A stretch of 12,116 bases of DNA. Source: JAVRLS01 sp031961205 (GTDB lineage: Archaea; Thermoplasmatota; Thermoplasmata; Thermoplasmatales; Thermoplasmataceae). Below the pieces are notes generated by a model. It was not told the origin of the DNA. It made no database searches and worked only from the letters and a program-made list of their open reading frames with translations. Location of the stretch: the NCBI GenBank assembly GCA_031961205.1, contig JAVRLS010000033.1, positions 1 through 12,116 on the forward strand, given 5' to 3'. The stretch's first letter is position 1; each line of letters starts with the position of its first letter. Position numbers and translations under genes: made by a program. Positions 1-7,815 of the stretch are shown here, in pieces.

Positions 1-2774
1 ATATACAGATATTGTCAGCCAAAGCGATCGCTCTCGCAGTTGTGGGTATAGTCGTATTTTCCTCGCTCTTTTCACTTTTCCACGTTGAGTACCCGACGGG
101 AAATCCAATACCGGTAAAGATAGATAAAAATTTAAAGGTAAACCTGCCGCATTACTTCTCGAACCAGACTCTCAATGAGTTCCGCGTTGGCCTGAATAAG
201 ACATATTTTAATTCGGACGGGAACGCCTCAATAACAGTTGAGGGTTATGCACGCAATGCCACATCGGGCAGCCCGCTGTCAGATACTGTCATCATAGCTG
301 CAGTGTATGCTGCCTCGACATACATATACACATCGGAGAATGGTTTTTACAAGTTCAGCGTGCTCATGAAAGGGCAGGCCGTGATTGCATTCCAGGCCGC
401 AGGATACAATACCGTATACCATCAGTTCAACTTCATCACTGACGGCAGCGTATTTTTCAATATTTCATTCGTGCCATCACAAAAATATGCAATTTCCGGG
501 TACACACTGTTTGATGGCAACCCGGAAAGTTTCACGGGCATAAGTTTCGTTAATACGAAAACATACCAGGCAATATCCGGAGTTGGCGGGGACTACGGCC
601 TTCTTCTGCCAAACGGAACATACCTTATATCGGTCTATAAAACGGGTTTCAATAATACCCCGGATCCAAATGTCACCATAGTTTCAGGCAGGGCTGAGAA
701 CCTGAATTTAAGCCTCTTTTCATCCGGCTCACCGGCCATGAGGATCAGTGGCTATGTGTTCAACCGCGAAGGAAAACCTGTCAGTGGAGCCGAAGTTTAT
801 GATGGCATGACAGAAACAATATCAAATTCATCAGGATACTATAACATAAGTGCAGCTGCGGGAATAAACGAAATTATGGCATCAGGAAGCGGTTATAGTG
901 TTGGTAACAGGACAGTTTTTGTGGCTGGCAATGAAAGCAACGTTAACATAACGCTCACGGGGATCGATCCATTCTCAGGCGATACAGGATTTTATGAAGG
1001 ATCCGGAAGATTACAGGAATCGAATGTAAATTATTCGGATCCTGGCAATTACATCCTTTCAGGCAACGTTTATTACAATTCAAGCGGTTATGAAATACCT
1101 CTGGAATCAAAGGATATATCGTTCTACATTTCTGTTGAAGGCACGGATTTCTACGACTATCTTTCAACAAACCAGGCAGGAAATTATACCCTGAAAACGG
1201 GCTATAGCGGAATATACAATTTCACGGTTTATGCATACGGATTTTATCCATATAATTTCACAGCGTTAATGACAGGGGCCGTAACATATCACAATATATT
1301 CCTGATACCGGAGAATTCCCTTTATAATTTCAACATATCGGTTGTGGATGCAGCAGGATCGATGCCAGCAAATGTATCGATCAGCGAAGCAGGCATTAAT
1401 GTTGGAAATTACAGCACCGGCAGCGGCGGAAATCTCAATCTTTCACTTTATCCGGGAAACTATTCAGTTGAAATTTCAAAGCCGGGATTCGTTAATAAAA
1501 CCGTCAATATCAGCCTGTCAGGGAATACAAGCACTACGGTGAACATGACTCCGGAAAGCAGCCTGGGAAGCTTATCAGCCTCCGTTAATGTTTCTCTGCC
1601 CATTAACGGATCGCCAGGCCTAATCGGAAATTCAACCATTTATTCATACGGGCATGAAATCCTGTTCCTGAACTTCACCCATGACGGTAAACGCCTAACC
1701 GATCTGGAGTACCAGGCCTTTACGGAATTTGATAAAAAAGTGTATTCCAGCCTGGGAACCACCAATGCCTCGGGTGTATCGTCCATGGCATTTGATTATC
1801 AGGGTTTATACAGAATATCATTCTATTTCCTTGATTACAGCGGGAACTTATCGGTAAACCTGACATCAACAGCTTACAGGAACGTAAACCTGAGCTTGAG
1901 GGACGTCCATTACCTGACCTTGAGGCTTGTGGACAATTTCAGCAGATCGAACGAATCCGTGCCTGCTAACAGGACGATAGCTGATAATAGCACGTTCCAG
2001 ATAAACCCGCTGTCAGTAAGCATGCTTAAAAACGGGACGGAATTCAGATATCTGCTTCCGGTCGACCGTTATTATTTCTCCTACAGTAACATCAGTTACG
2101 TACCAGCTTCCTGGGCATTCAACGTATCAACAAATATCACGGAATCTGAAAAAATAAACCCTTACCTGATAGTTGTTGAGGGCAACAGCTCCCTTAAGTG
2201 GAATTACAGCATATCTGGAAACGTTGCTGCCTTCAGGTATAATGGAACTGCAACAAACGGGAAGTATGAAAATATCATCAACTGGACAGAGTCAAGCAAC
2301 GTATTTTCAGCGCGTGCTTTTGCTTCAGATGCGTATGTGGGCAACAAAACGGTGAATATCACGCCTGGAAATCCGGTAGCTCATGTCTATTTCAACATGA
2401 CTTCACAAAATTATACGGCTGAGATGAATGTTAACTTAACATTGAACGGCAACCACACAATAGTGTTTACAAGGTACTATCTTAACATTGACCATTATCT
2501 TAACATTGACCATAAAGGTAAAGGATACATCTACAGGTTCGATCTGGTTAACTTCACAGCATCGAACACCACGTTTTATCTCAACGAATCCGGATTTAAT
2601 ATTTACAATGAAACAATTTCATCGGTAAATGTTTCACTGCCGGACATCTATTCCGGATACGGATTAAACGCAGCCGTTTTTTCATATTTCAATTATACGC
2701 AATGGGGCAGATTCTATAACCCGTATGTGTATGCTAATTACAGTATGTATGTAACAACCTTGAATGAGGGATAA
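1..2774 (+). CDS. Giant sequon-rich surface protein with tandem carboxypeptidase-regulatory-like domains (5' end outside window)
   Basis: The reading frame is open to the left edge. The first possible start inside the window is TTG at 12, but it has no visible ribosome binding site and the frame continues upstream, so the true start is probably just outside. Residues are numbered from that TTG (920 aa). Residues 4-23 form a hydrophobic signal or anchor segment after one lysine. The rest is extracellular in character: rich in Asn, Ser, Tyr and Gly, with no cysteine that I could find and about 60 N-X-S/T sequons. Repeated beta modules begin near residues 70, 158, 243, 347 and 440, with patterns such as ISGYV...GKPVSGAEV...GYY and GNYSVEISKPGF, typical of CarboxypepD_reg or PEGA-like Ig-fold domains. 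There is no C-terminal membrane segment. An exact 18-bp tandem duplication lies near the C-terminus. It is the first visible gene of a MoxR-DUF58 operon and is probably the exported client or structural partner. The function is inferred only; a glycosylated surface adhesin or envelope protein is the most likely role. Confidence 0.85.
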   Translation, partial: IQILSAKAIALAVVGIVVFSSLFSLFHVEYPTGNPIPVKIDKNLKVNLPHYFSNQTLNEFRVGLNKTYFNSDGNASITVEGYARNATSGSPLSDTVIIAAVYAASTYIYTSENGFYKFSVLMKGQAVIAFQAAGYNTVYHQFNFITDGSVFFNISFVPSQKYAISGYTLFDGNPESFTGISFVNTKTYQAISGVGGDYGLLLPNGTYLISVYKTGFNNTPDPNVTIVSGRAENLNLSLFSSGSPAMRISGYVFNREGKPVSGAEVYDGMTETISNSSGYYNISAAAGINEIMASGSGYSVGNRTVFVAGNESNVNITLTGIDPFSGDTGFYEGSGRLQESNVNYSDPGNYILSGNVYYNSSGYEIPLESKDISFYISVEGTDFYDYLSTNQAGNYTLKTGYSGIYNFTVYAYGFYPYNFTALMTGAVTYHNIFLIPENSLYNFNISVVDAAGSMPANVSISEAGINVGNYSTGSGGNLNLSLYPGNYSVEISKPGFVNKTVNISLSGNTSTTVNMTPESSLGSLSASVNVSLPINGSPGLIGNSTIYSYGHEILFLNFTHDGKRLTDLEYQAFTEFDKKVYSSLGTTNASGVSSMAFDYQGLYRISFYFLDYSGNLSVNLTSTAYRNVNLSLRDVHYLTLRLVDNFSRSNESVPANRTIADNSTFQINPLSVSMLKNGTEFRYLLPVDRYYFSYSNISYVPASWAFNVSTNITESEKINPYLIVVEGNSSLKWNYSISGNVAAFRYNGTATNGKYENIINWTESSNVFSARAFASDAYVGNKTVNITPGNPVAHVYFNMTSQNYTAEMNVNLTLNGNHTIVFTRYYLNIDHYLNIDHKGKGYIYRFDLVNFTASNTTFYLNESGFNIYNETISSVNVSLPDIYSGYGLNAAVFSYFNYTQWGRFYNPYVYANYSMYVTTLNEG
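2478..2513 (+). repeat. Perfect 18-bp in-frame tandem duplication
   Basis: The unit TATCTTAACATTGACCAT occurs twice in direct succession, at 2478-2495 and 2496-2513, with no mismatch. It encodes YLNIDH twice in the large surface protein and keeps the frame. The absence of even synonymous differences suggests a recent slippage duplication or an assembly artefact rather than an old domain repeat. Confidence 0.97.
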
Positions 2775-2778
2775 GAAA

Positions 2779-3363
2779 ATGATACCGGAAAAAAATGATG
2801 ACGAAAATGAAAAGAAGGAAATGAAGCCTGAGGAAATTCCAGACGAGATTAAAAAGAAAGGCCTTTTTTCAAGCCGTAAAGAGAAGAAGATAAGGGACGA
2901 AATAAAGACCGTGGTCCATGTCAAGACGATAGGGGATATCCCGCCAATAGTGGAGGCGAGGAAGGATATAGGTGAAAACAATGTAAAGAGGGCGGTCATA
3001 CGCGGATATCTGGCAACAAAGACTGATTATATAAAGTTTTTTGGAGTGAAAAGCCAGACAAACGAAGGTGAACGTGCATTCATAATAAGAACGCTGGATT
3101 CTGTTGGCATTAAGATACCCGAGGAGGGATATGTCGATGGCAAGTTGATAAGGGGTATAATCGAGACAGTGAACCTGGAGAATCAGCCTCCAAAAGCGTC
3201 TGCGCTGATCAAACTTGCATTTTTCATGGTTAACTATTACGAGGTTGCCAGATATTCAGACCAGAACATAACGGATGGGGAAAATGTTCTAAAGATGCTC
3301 ACCGAAATATACAATTACATGGATATAACAAAACTTTATTTCCTTGACGGGGAAGGAGAATGA
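2779..3363 (+). CDS. Soluble charged protein with DUF4129-like helical domain
   Basis: I chose the ATG at 2779 (194 aa) because GAGGG at 2766-2770 sits 8 nt upstream. The earlier in-frame ATG at 2764 overlaps the previous gene and has no such site. The first ~45 residues are very rich in Lys and Glu and probably disordered. The remainder is helical, and its spacing resembles the cytoplasmic DUF4129 domain often found next to MoxR and DUF58: RAVIRGYLATKTDYIKFFGV, then an (N)EGER segment, and a closing YYEVARYS. There is no membrane segment or signal peptide, although DUF4129 usually sits at the C-terminus of a membrane protein. The gap to the upstream stop is 4 nt, and tandem stops (TGA TAA) separate it from the next gene. 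The family assignment is pattern-based and uncertain; the gene itself is secure. It probably works in the cytosol with the MoxR ATPase. Confidence 0.8.
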   Translation: MIPEKNDDENEKKEMKPEEIPDEIKKKGLFSSRKEKKIRDEIKTVVHVKTIGDIPPIVEARKDIGENNVKRAVIRGYLATKTDYIKFFGVKSQTNEGERAFIIRTLDSVGIKIPEEGYVDGKLIRGIIETVNLENQPPKASALIKLAFFMVNYYEVARYSDQNITDGENVLKMLTEIYNYMDITKLYFLDGEGE

Positions 3364-3366
3364 TAA

Positions 3367-3849
3367 ATGTCAGTGATCAACGTATTTCTTTCAAATATAA
3401 TCGCATATCCGCTTATCATATTTCGTTTTCTCGTTCCCATAGCGCTTCTTTTTATTCTTGTATTTATCGTAAAGCATTCCGCGAAGAAATCGGTTGACGA
3501 TAATTTCCCTTCAGAAAACCAGAAAAAAGAGAAGTTTACAATACCTGACAATATGATAAACAGGGAATACGGCATAATGAAAGAACACGATTACGATCAC
3601 TACGTGATCCCGATGGAAAAAGAGATTGGAGACGTAAAGATCATGTCGAAGGAATTCATCAGAAAAGTGAAGATATACAGAAAATATGACAGCCTGTCCC
3701 ATTCGCCGATAACAAGAAGGAGGATAAAGGCGAGGAAGAAGAGGGAAGAAGCATTCAGTGATCTGGTGAAAACCTACCTGGAGATCAAGAATGCAAAACA
3801 TGAGGTTATTTTAACGGGTGGAGATAATGGAAGCGGTATCAAGTATTGA
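3367..3849 (+). CDS. Small single-span membrane protein of the MoxR operon, unknown function
   Basis: This 160-aa protein starts 3 nt after the upstream stop, with GGAG at 3355-3358 placed 8 nt ahead of the ATG. Residues ~10-36 form one long hydrophobic segment containing a mid-membrane Pro and Arg (YPLIIFRFLVPIALLFILVF). A strongly basic and acidic tail of about 120 residues follows, including an arginine/lysine-rich stretch near residues 118-126 (RRRIKARKK). The positive charges after the membrane segment suggest a cytoplasmic tail. I recognise no domain. The last 23 nt overlap the MoxR gene, so translation of the two is probably coupled. It may anchor the cytosolic MoxR or the DUF4129-like protein at the membrane, but that rests on position in the operon only. 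Confidence 0.8.
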   Translation: MSVINVFLSNIIAYPLIIFRFLVPIALLFILVFIVKHSAKKSVDDNFPSENQKKEKFTIPDNMINREYGIMKEHDYDHYVIPMEKEIGDVKIMSKEFIRKVKIYRKYDSLSHSPITRRRIKARKKREEAFSDLVKTYLEIKNAKHEVILTGGDNGSGIKY

Positions 3850-4786
3850 AGATTTAAGAAACACAGTTATAGGTATCGAAGAAAATGTTGAAGACAAGGT
3901 GATAGGATCAAGAAGGATAGTAAGGTTCATGTTTATATCACTCCTGACCGGTAACCACATACTTCTGGAAGGTGTTCCAGGCCTTGCGAAAACTATGCTG
4001 GCTAATGAATTTGCCAGGCATACAAAAATGGATTTCAAAAGGATTCAGTTCACTCCGGACATGCTGCCATCTGATGTAACTGGAAATATAATTTTTGATG
4101 TGGAATCCAGGAAAATGGAATTCAGGTCCGGCCCTATATTTTCAAATGTTATCCTGGCAGATGAAATCAACAGGACGCCGCCGAAGGTACAGTCAGCGCT
4201 TCTTGAGAGCATGGAGGAGCACCAGGTAACTGTTGGCGGGGAAACCCATCCACTTCCAGTCCCATTCTTTGTGATTGCCACACAGAACCCTATCGAGCAG
4301 GAGGGTACATTTCCGCTGGCAGAAGCACTGATGGATCGGTTTCTCTTCAGGTATTACCTCAGCTATCCGACGAGGGAAGAGGAGATCAGAATCCTGGATT
4401 CAATAGACGAGGTGAAAGATCTTTCAATAACTCTCACGCCAGATGAAATCACGGCATTCAGGGCGGAAGTTGACAGCGTCTATGCATGTGATGAGATCAA
4501 GGCCTACATAGTAGATATAATCAGGAAAAGCAGGGAAAACGATCTCGTTTACCTCGGTGCAAGCCCCAGGACAACTACAAAATATCTCAGGGCAGCAAAG
4601 GCAAATGCACTCATAAGCGGCAGGAATTTTGTCATCCCTGAAGATGTCAGATACATGGCCAGGGATATACTGAATCACAGGCTCATACTCAAGCCTGAAG
4701 CTGTGATAGACGAGAACACAGACATAAAGGAAATAACGGGAAGGATAATTGACAGAATAATTTCAGAGACAGAGTACCCGAAATGA
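3827..4786 (+). CDS. MoxR-family AAA+ ATPase
   Basis: This is a MoxR-type AAA+ ATPase, a family of ATP-driven chaperones that mature or activate partner complexes, often with DUF58 or VWA proteins. Numbered from ATG 3827 (319 aa): Walker A GVPGLAKT at 49-56, Walker B LADEINR with D112/E113, sensor 1 ATQNPIEQEG with N154, and sensor 2 ASPRTTTKYL with R248. The length is normal for the family and all catalytic motifs look intact. An alternative GTG start at 3818 adds three residues and has GAGGT 12 nt upstream; I prefer the ATG, which follows GGTGGAG closely. The gene overlaps the end of the preceding membrane protein gene and shares an ATGA start/stop overlap with the DUF58 gene, indicating tight translational coupling. 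The client is unknown; operon context points to the large surface protein or the membrane proteins. Confidence 0.95.
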   Translation: MEAVSSIEDLRNTVIGIEENVEDKVIGSRRIVRFMFISLLTGNHILLEGVPGLAKTMLANEFARHTKMDFKRIQFTPDMLPSDVTGNIIFDVESRKMEFRSGPIFSNVILADEINRTPPKVQSALLESMEEHQVTVGGETHPLPVPFFVIATQNPIEQEGTFPLAEALMDRFLFRYYLSYPTREEEIRILDSIDEVKDLSITLTPDEITAFRAEVDSVYACDEIKAYIVDIIRKSRENDLVYLGASPRTTTKYLRAAKANALISGRNFVIPEDVRYMARDILNHRLILKPEAVIDENTDIKEITGRIIDRIISETEYPK

Positions 4787-6084
4787 TACGAAAGACCGGT
4801 TACCTTATATTAAGCGCCGCAGTATATAATCTCTTCGAATCTATTGTGCTGGGATACGATTATTACATAGTCTTTTCATTTGTAGTCTTCTTTATTTTTG
4901 CATCGGACTTCCTGATATTCAACATAACAGATTCAAGGAACGTGTATAATCTTGAGGCAACGGTAACCACGAAATCGGATTCCATGAGAAAATACGGAAA
5001 AAAAGATCTCTTTATTTCGATTACAAATAAGGGAAACAGGAGAATTACATTCCATTATTACGTTGTGACATCGGATGTTTTCAAACTTGGCGGTGATTAC
5101 CAGGGGTTCCTGACGGTTGGCGGCGGGGAAACTTCAGTCAAAAAATTTTCCATAACAGCTGAAACCATAGGAAAATACGATATAGGGCCGCTTTCGGTAT
5201 ACTCTGAGGATCCGATGCATCTCGCTATCGAAAAGGTCGATATCAACACAAAACTTGAGATAAAGGTATCGCCGTCGGTTGAAGAATCCCTGTCGGGGCG
5301 CAGTGAAAGGGTCAGTAACGTCCTCTTTTACAACGGAGTCCATTACAATAAGAGGGCAGGGGAAGGTTATGATTTTTACCTTCTCAGGCCATATGCGCCG
5401 GGAGACGAAATACGTTATGTTGCATGGTCCAGGCTTGGATATCTGAATGGCGATGATATCTATGTAAAACAGATGGAGGAGGAACGTATAATAGACACGC
5501 TCTTCGTTATTGATTTCGGATCAGGGATGAACCAGGGCAACGAAGGCAGAAGAATTTATGACGGGGTCATATCCAACGTTATAAACATGTCTTATAGAAT
5601 CCGCAGAAACCAGGACGGAGTCGGTTTCCTCATCATGTCAGATGACACGAAAATTTTCATAAGGCCTGAGAGGAACAATACGGGTATCGATAGATTCCAG
5701 AAATCCGTTTCCGAAATAAGGCCATCAGGGACTTTCAATGTAACCGATGCACTCAGGGAAGTCGGAAAAAAACTCAGGAAAAATGCGATAGTGTTCATAA
5801 TTTCATCGTTTGCATACAACGAGGATCTTTCAAGGCTTTATGATGAAAAGCGTGGCCAGAAGATGTACGCGTTTGTCATAAACCCTTTCGATTACATTGT
5901 TAAGGATGCGATAAATGAGGACCTCCGCAGGAGCCTTTTCCTGAAGCAGTACAGGATTTCGAAGGCAATATCGGATGTCCTGAACAGTGAAGGTATAAAA
6001 TCTGTGGTTGCCGGGAATCACGATATGCTGCAGAAGCTTATGATTTCATATAATTATGCAAAAATGACAAACCAGGGGGAATAG
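4783..6084 (+). CDS. DUF58 / VWA-like membrane protein with degenerate MIDAS
   Basis: This 433-aa protein begins inside the MoxR stop codon (ATGA). Residues ~6-50 form two membrane segments. An Ig-like beta region with conserved EDPM follows near residues 143-146. The DUF58 signature is clear at ~193-220: GEGYDFYLLRPYAPGDEIRY, then VAWSRL. A VWA-like Rossmann domain follows. Where relatives carry a metal-binding D-x-S-x-S motif, this protein reads D244-F-G-S-G-M, with both motif serines replaced by glycine. The later strand reads FIISSF, where many relatives have an aspartate (ISD). DUF58 proteins are the usual partners of MoxR ATPases. The adaptor role is inferred from family and operon. Loss of MIDAS residues suggests a scaffold rather than a metal-dependent ligand binder. 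Confidence 0.93.
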   Translation: MIRKTGYLILSAAVYNLFESIVLGYDYYIVFSFVVFFIFASDFLIFNITDSRNVYNLEATVTTKSDSMRKYGKKDLFISITNKGNRRITFHYYVVTSDVFKLGGDYQGFLTVGGGETSVKKFSITAETIGKYDIGPLSVYSEDPMHLAIEKVDINTKLEIKVSPSVEESLSGRSERVSNVLFYNGVHYNKRAGEGYDFYLLRPYAPGDEIRYVAWSRLGYLNGDDIYVKQMEEERIIDTLFVIDFGSGMNQGNEGRRIYDGVISNVINMSYRIRRNQDGVGFLIMSDDTKIFIRPERNNTGIDRFQKSVSEIRPSGTFNVTDALREVGKKLRKNAIVFIISSFAYNEDLSRLYDEKRGQKMYAFVINPFDYIVKDAINEDLRRSLFLKQYRISKAISDVLNSEGIKSVVAGNHDMLQKLMISYNYAKMTNQGE

Positions 6085-6087
6085 GGG

Positions 6088-6921
6088 ATGGCTGATAGAA
6101 TGGATTCGAAAATTTACAGGGTAATGAGCATCGGGATATTCGCTCCATCACTTGTAATGTTCTATTATGTGATAACAAATGTTTACCCGTTCATGAACAT
6201 TCCATTTTTCATCTTCCTTGCTGCTTTGCCATTCTTCAGGATATTTCTTTCAAGGAAGTACAAGCCGATCGTTTATGTTGCTGCCCTCCTTTTGATACTT
6301 CTCTCCATCCTGCTCAGCTTATCGATACAGCTCGGCTATGTTTCGTCAAGATACAGTTTTGCCGCATTAAAGCCTGATCTGGGTCTCTTTGTTTCAGGAA
6401 TAACAGGCCTGGGTTTCATAACAATGGTTGAGGGTATAATATCAGGAAAGATCTATGCAAATATAACGCTGCTTGCATTCTCCGTTCTCACATTTCTTGA
6501 CATGATAGCAGCTATAATAGTTTTCAGGGAAACCGGCTATTCATTTGCAACCTCCTACTTTTATGTTGAAATGATGGAGTACTATGCACTTTATTCGCTA
6601 ATCGTTTACGGATACGAATCAACACTTCCTCTGGCCACATTCACGGTTCCTATATGGCAGTTTATACTGGCATCATTCATCGTTTCCATAATTTCAATAT
6701 TCCTGTCAATTTTTATGAGGGCAAGAAAGGAAGGATCACGCATAGACGCGCTTTCATATGTAATATTCTACGGATCCATTCTTGGAGTCGGAGGTTTTTA
6801 CCTTGTCGTAACTTTACAGAGATTTTCACTCCAGTTCTTTGCGATTGCTGCAATCGTCGTTTCAATGGTTATTGCAATAGAAAAGACCGGCAAAAATTCC
6901 AGGAAACCGGATAAAAGCTGA
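6088..6921 (+). CDS. Polytopic membrane protein closing the MoxR-DUF58 operon, unknown function
   Basis: This 277-aa protein starts 3 nt after the DUF58 stop, with a purine-rich AGGGGGA just upstream. I count about eight or nine hydrophobic segments, near residues 12-33, 36-54, 60-81, 97-118, 122-145, 160-176, 184-210, 223-243 and 247-266. Short basic loops (FLSRKYK, MRARKEG) and a basic C-terminal tail lie between or after them. I see no transporter signature or catalytic motif. Polytopic proteins often accompany MoxR-DUF58 pairs, so it is probably the membrane base of the complex, but that is inference. The stop lies only 8 nt from the end of the convergent gene. A second ATG, at codon 5 (6100), is possible; the first fits the spacing better. 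Confidence 0.85.
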   Translation: MADRMDSKIYRVMSIGIFAPSLVMFYYVITNVYPFMNIPFFIFLAALPFFRIFLSRKYKPIVYVAALLLILLSILLSLSIQLGYVSSRYSFAALKPDLGLFVSGITGLGFITMVEGIISGKIYANITLLAFSVLTFLDMIAAIIVFRETGYSFATSYFYVEMMEYYALYSLIVYGYESTLPLATFTVPIWQFILASFIVSIISIFLSIFMRARKEGSRIDALSYVIFYGSILGVGGFYLVVTLQRFSLQFFAIAAIVVSMVIAIEKTGKNSRKPDKS

Positions 6922-6946
6922 TTCATTGTTCATTTCTTTCCTGTAC
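6893..6946. terminator. Overlapping convergent termination zone
   Basis: The two opposing genes end 8 nt apart, at 6921 and 6930. On the + strand a pyrimidine-rich stretch (TTCATTTCTTTCC, ending near 6942) follows the operon stop and lies inside the opposing coding sequence. On the - strand TTTTT at 6893-6897 and TTTT at 6912-6915 lie inside the membrane protein gene. Archaeal termination at T-runs would therefore occur within the neighbour's coding region on both sides. Confidence 0.45.
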
Positions 6947-7814
6947 TCTTTGAAGCCATTTTCCAGTCGTTCCTGAATCTCTTCCTGAGTTTCCTCCTGA
7001 GAGACCATTTTTCTATTCTTAAGCCAACTTCCCTGTTTTTGTTCAGGCTCGAATCCGAGAAATTTTCTGACCCGATGAATGCGTGATGCCGGCCCGCAAT
7101 CATCTTTGCATGCATGTACAGTTCCGATGCTGGTGCGAATCTTACTGCAACGCCGTTTTTCTTCAGTGTGTTCACGTTCTTTAAGTCGTTCGGGGAGACG
7201 CTTGACGGAAGTATTATCCGCAGTTTTCTGCCCTTATCCGACAGGGCCTTCAGAACGGCAGGATCATCGCCCATCTCCTCGGTTTCAATGAATACCGGGC
7301 CTTCCTGTTTTATAATGGCTGCGATATCATTTTCTGACCCCGGTGATATTATCAGGCCCCCAGGCCGGCTGTCAAATTTTGAATTTTCCCAATCGCTTTC
7401 AAACAGCTTTATGATACCCTTAAGTATTTTCCGCTGACCGGCTATTATGAAGTATTCCCTATTTTTGGTGAAACCGGCATCGGTAAGATTTGGAGTCCCG
7501 ATTTCGTACCTTTTTCCTGTTACCATATATTTGGCGTGATCAAACACGTCCGGCTTCTCGAATCTTGCCGGGGCTGTCTTAACTGACGCTCCGGTTTTCT
7601 TGAGATCGTCTATTTCAACTCCGGCTTCCCCGCTCTGGTATGGCCTCCCATCGACAATGATCTTTACGTCCACGCCCCTCTTCACAGTCTTTTCGACCTC
7701 AAGAATAACTTCCTTGCTGTCTATGAGATAACAGTTGATGTAGAGAAATTTCCTGCTTTCCCTTATAAAGTCAATGATTGGCTTGATACCGTCCTCAGGT
7801 TCAATGAACAACAC
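6930..7814 (-). CDS. Phospholipase D-like protein with two modified HKD motifs
   Basis: This 294-aa protein has two PLD-type half domains. The first motif is DHAKYMVTG...IGTPNLT, with H93 and K95; the second is MHAKMIAG...IGSENFS, with H235 and K237. Both keep the catalytic His and Lys and the downstream Asn. In each, the spacing to the Gly-Ser/Thr element is one residue shorter than HxK(x)4D(x)6GSxN, and the aspartate is missing. There is no signal peptide or membrane segment, and the C-terminus is strongly basic (RRKLRKRFRNDW). Family members cleave or transfer phosphodiester bonds in phospholipids or nucleic acids. The soluble character and basic tail favour a nuclease-like or DNA-associated role over lipid synthesis, but this is unproven. 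The GTG at 7814 has no Shine-Dalgarno and sits about 27 nt from a TATA box, so the mRNA is probably leaderless. Confidence 0.9.
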   Translation of the reverse strand: MLFIEPEDGIKPIIDFIRESRKFLYINCYLIDSKEVILEVEKTVKRGVDVKIIVDGRPYQSGEAGVEIDDLKKTGASVKTAPARFEKPDVFDHAKYMVTGKRYEIGTPNLTDAGFTKNREYFIIAGQRKILKGIIKLFESDWENSKFDSRPGGLIISPGSENDIAAIIKQEGPVFIETEEMGDDPAVLKALSDKGRKLRIILPSSVSPNDLKNVNTLKKNGVAVRFAPASELYMHAKMIAGRHHAFIGSENFSDSSLNKNREVGLRIEKWSLRRKLRKRFRNDWKMASKSTGKK

Positions 7815-7815
7815 A

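Noticed and set aside
2764..2778. Earlier ATG start of the DUF4129-like protein
   Set aside because: It overlaps the upstream gene and lacks a ribosome binding site, whereas GAGGG is ideally placed for ATG 2779.
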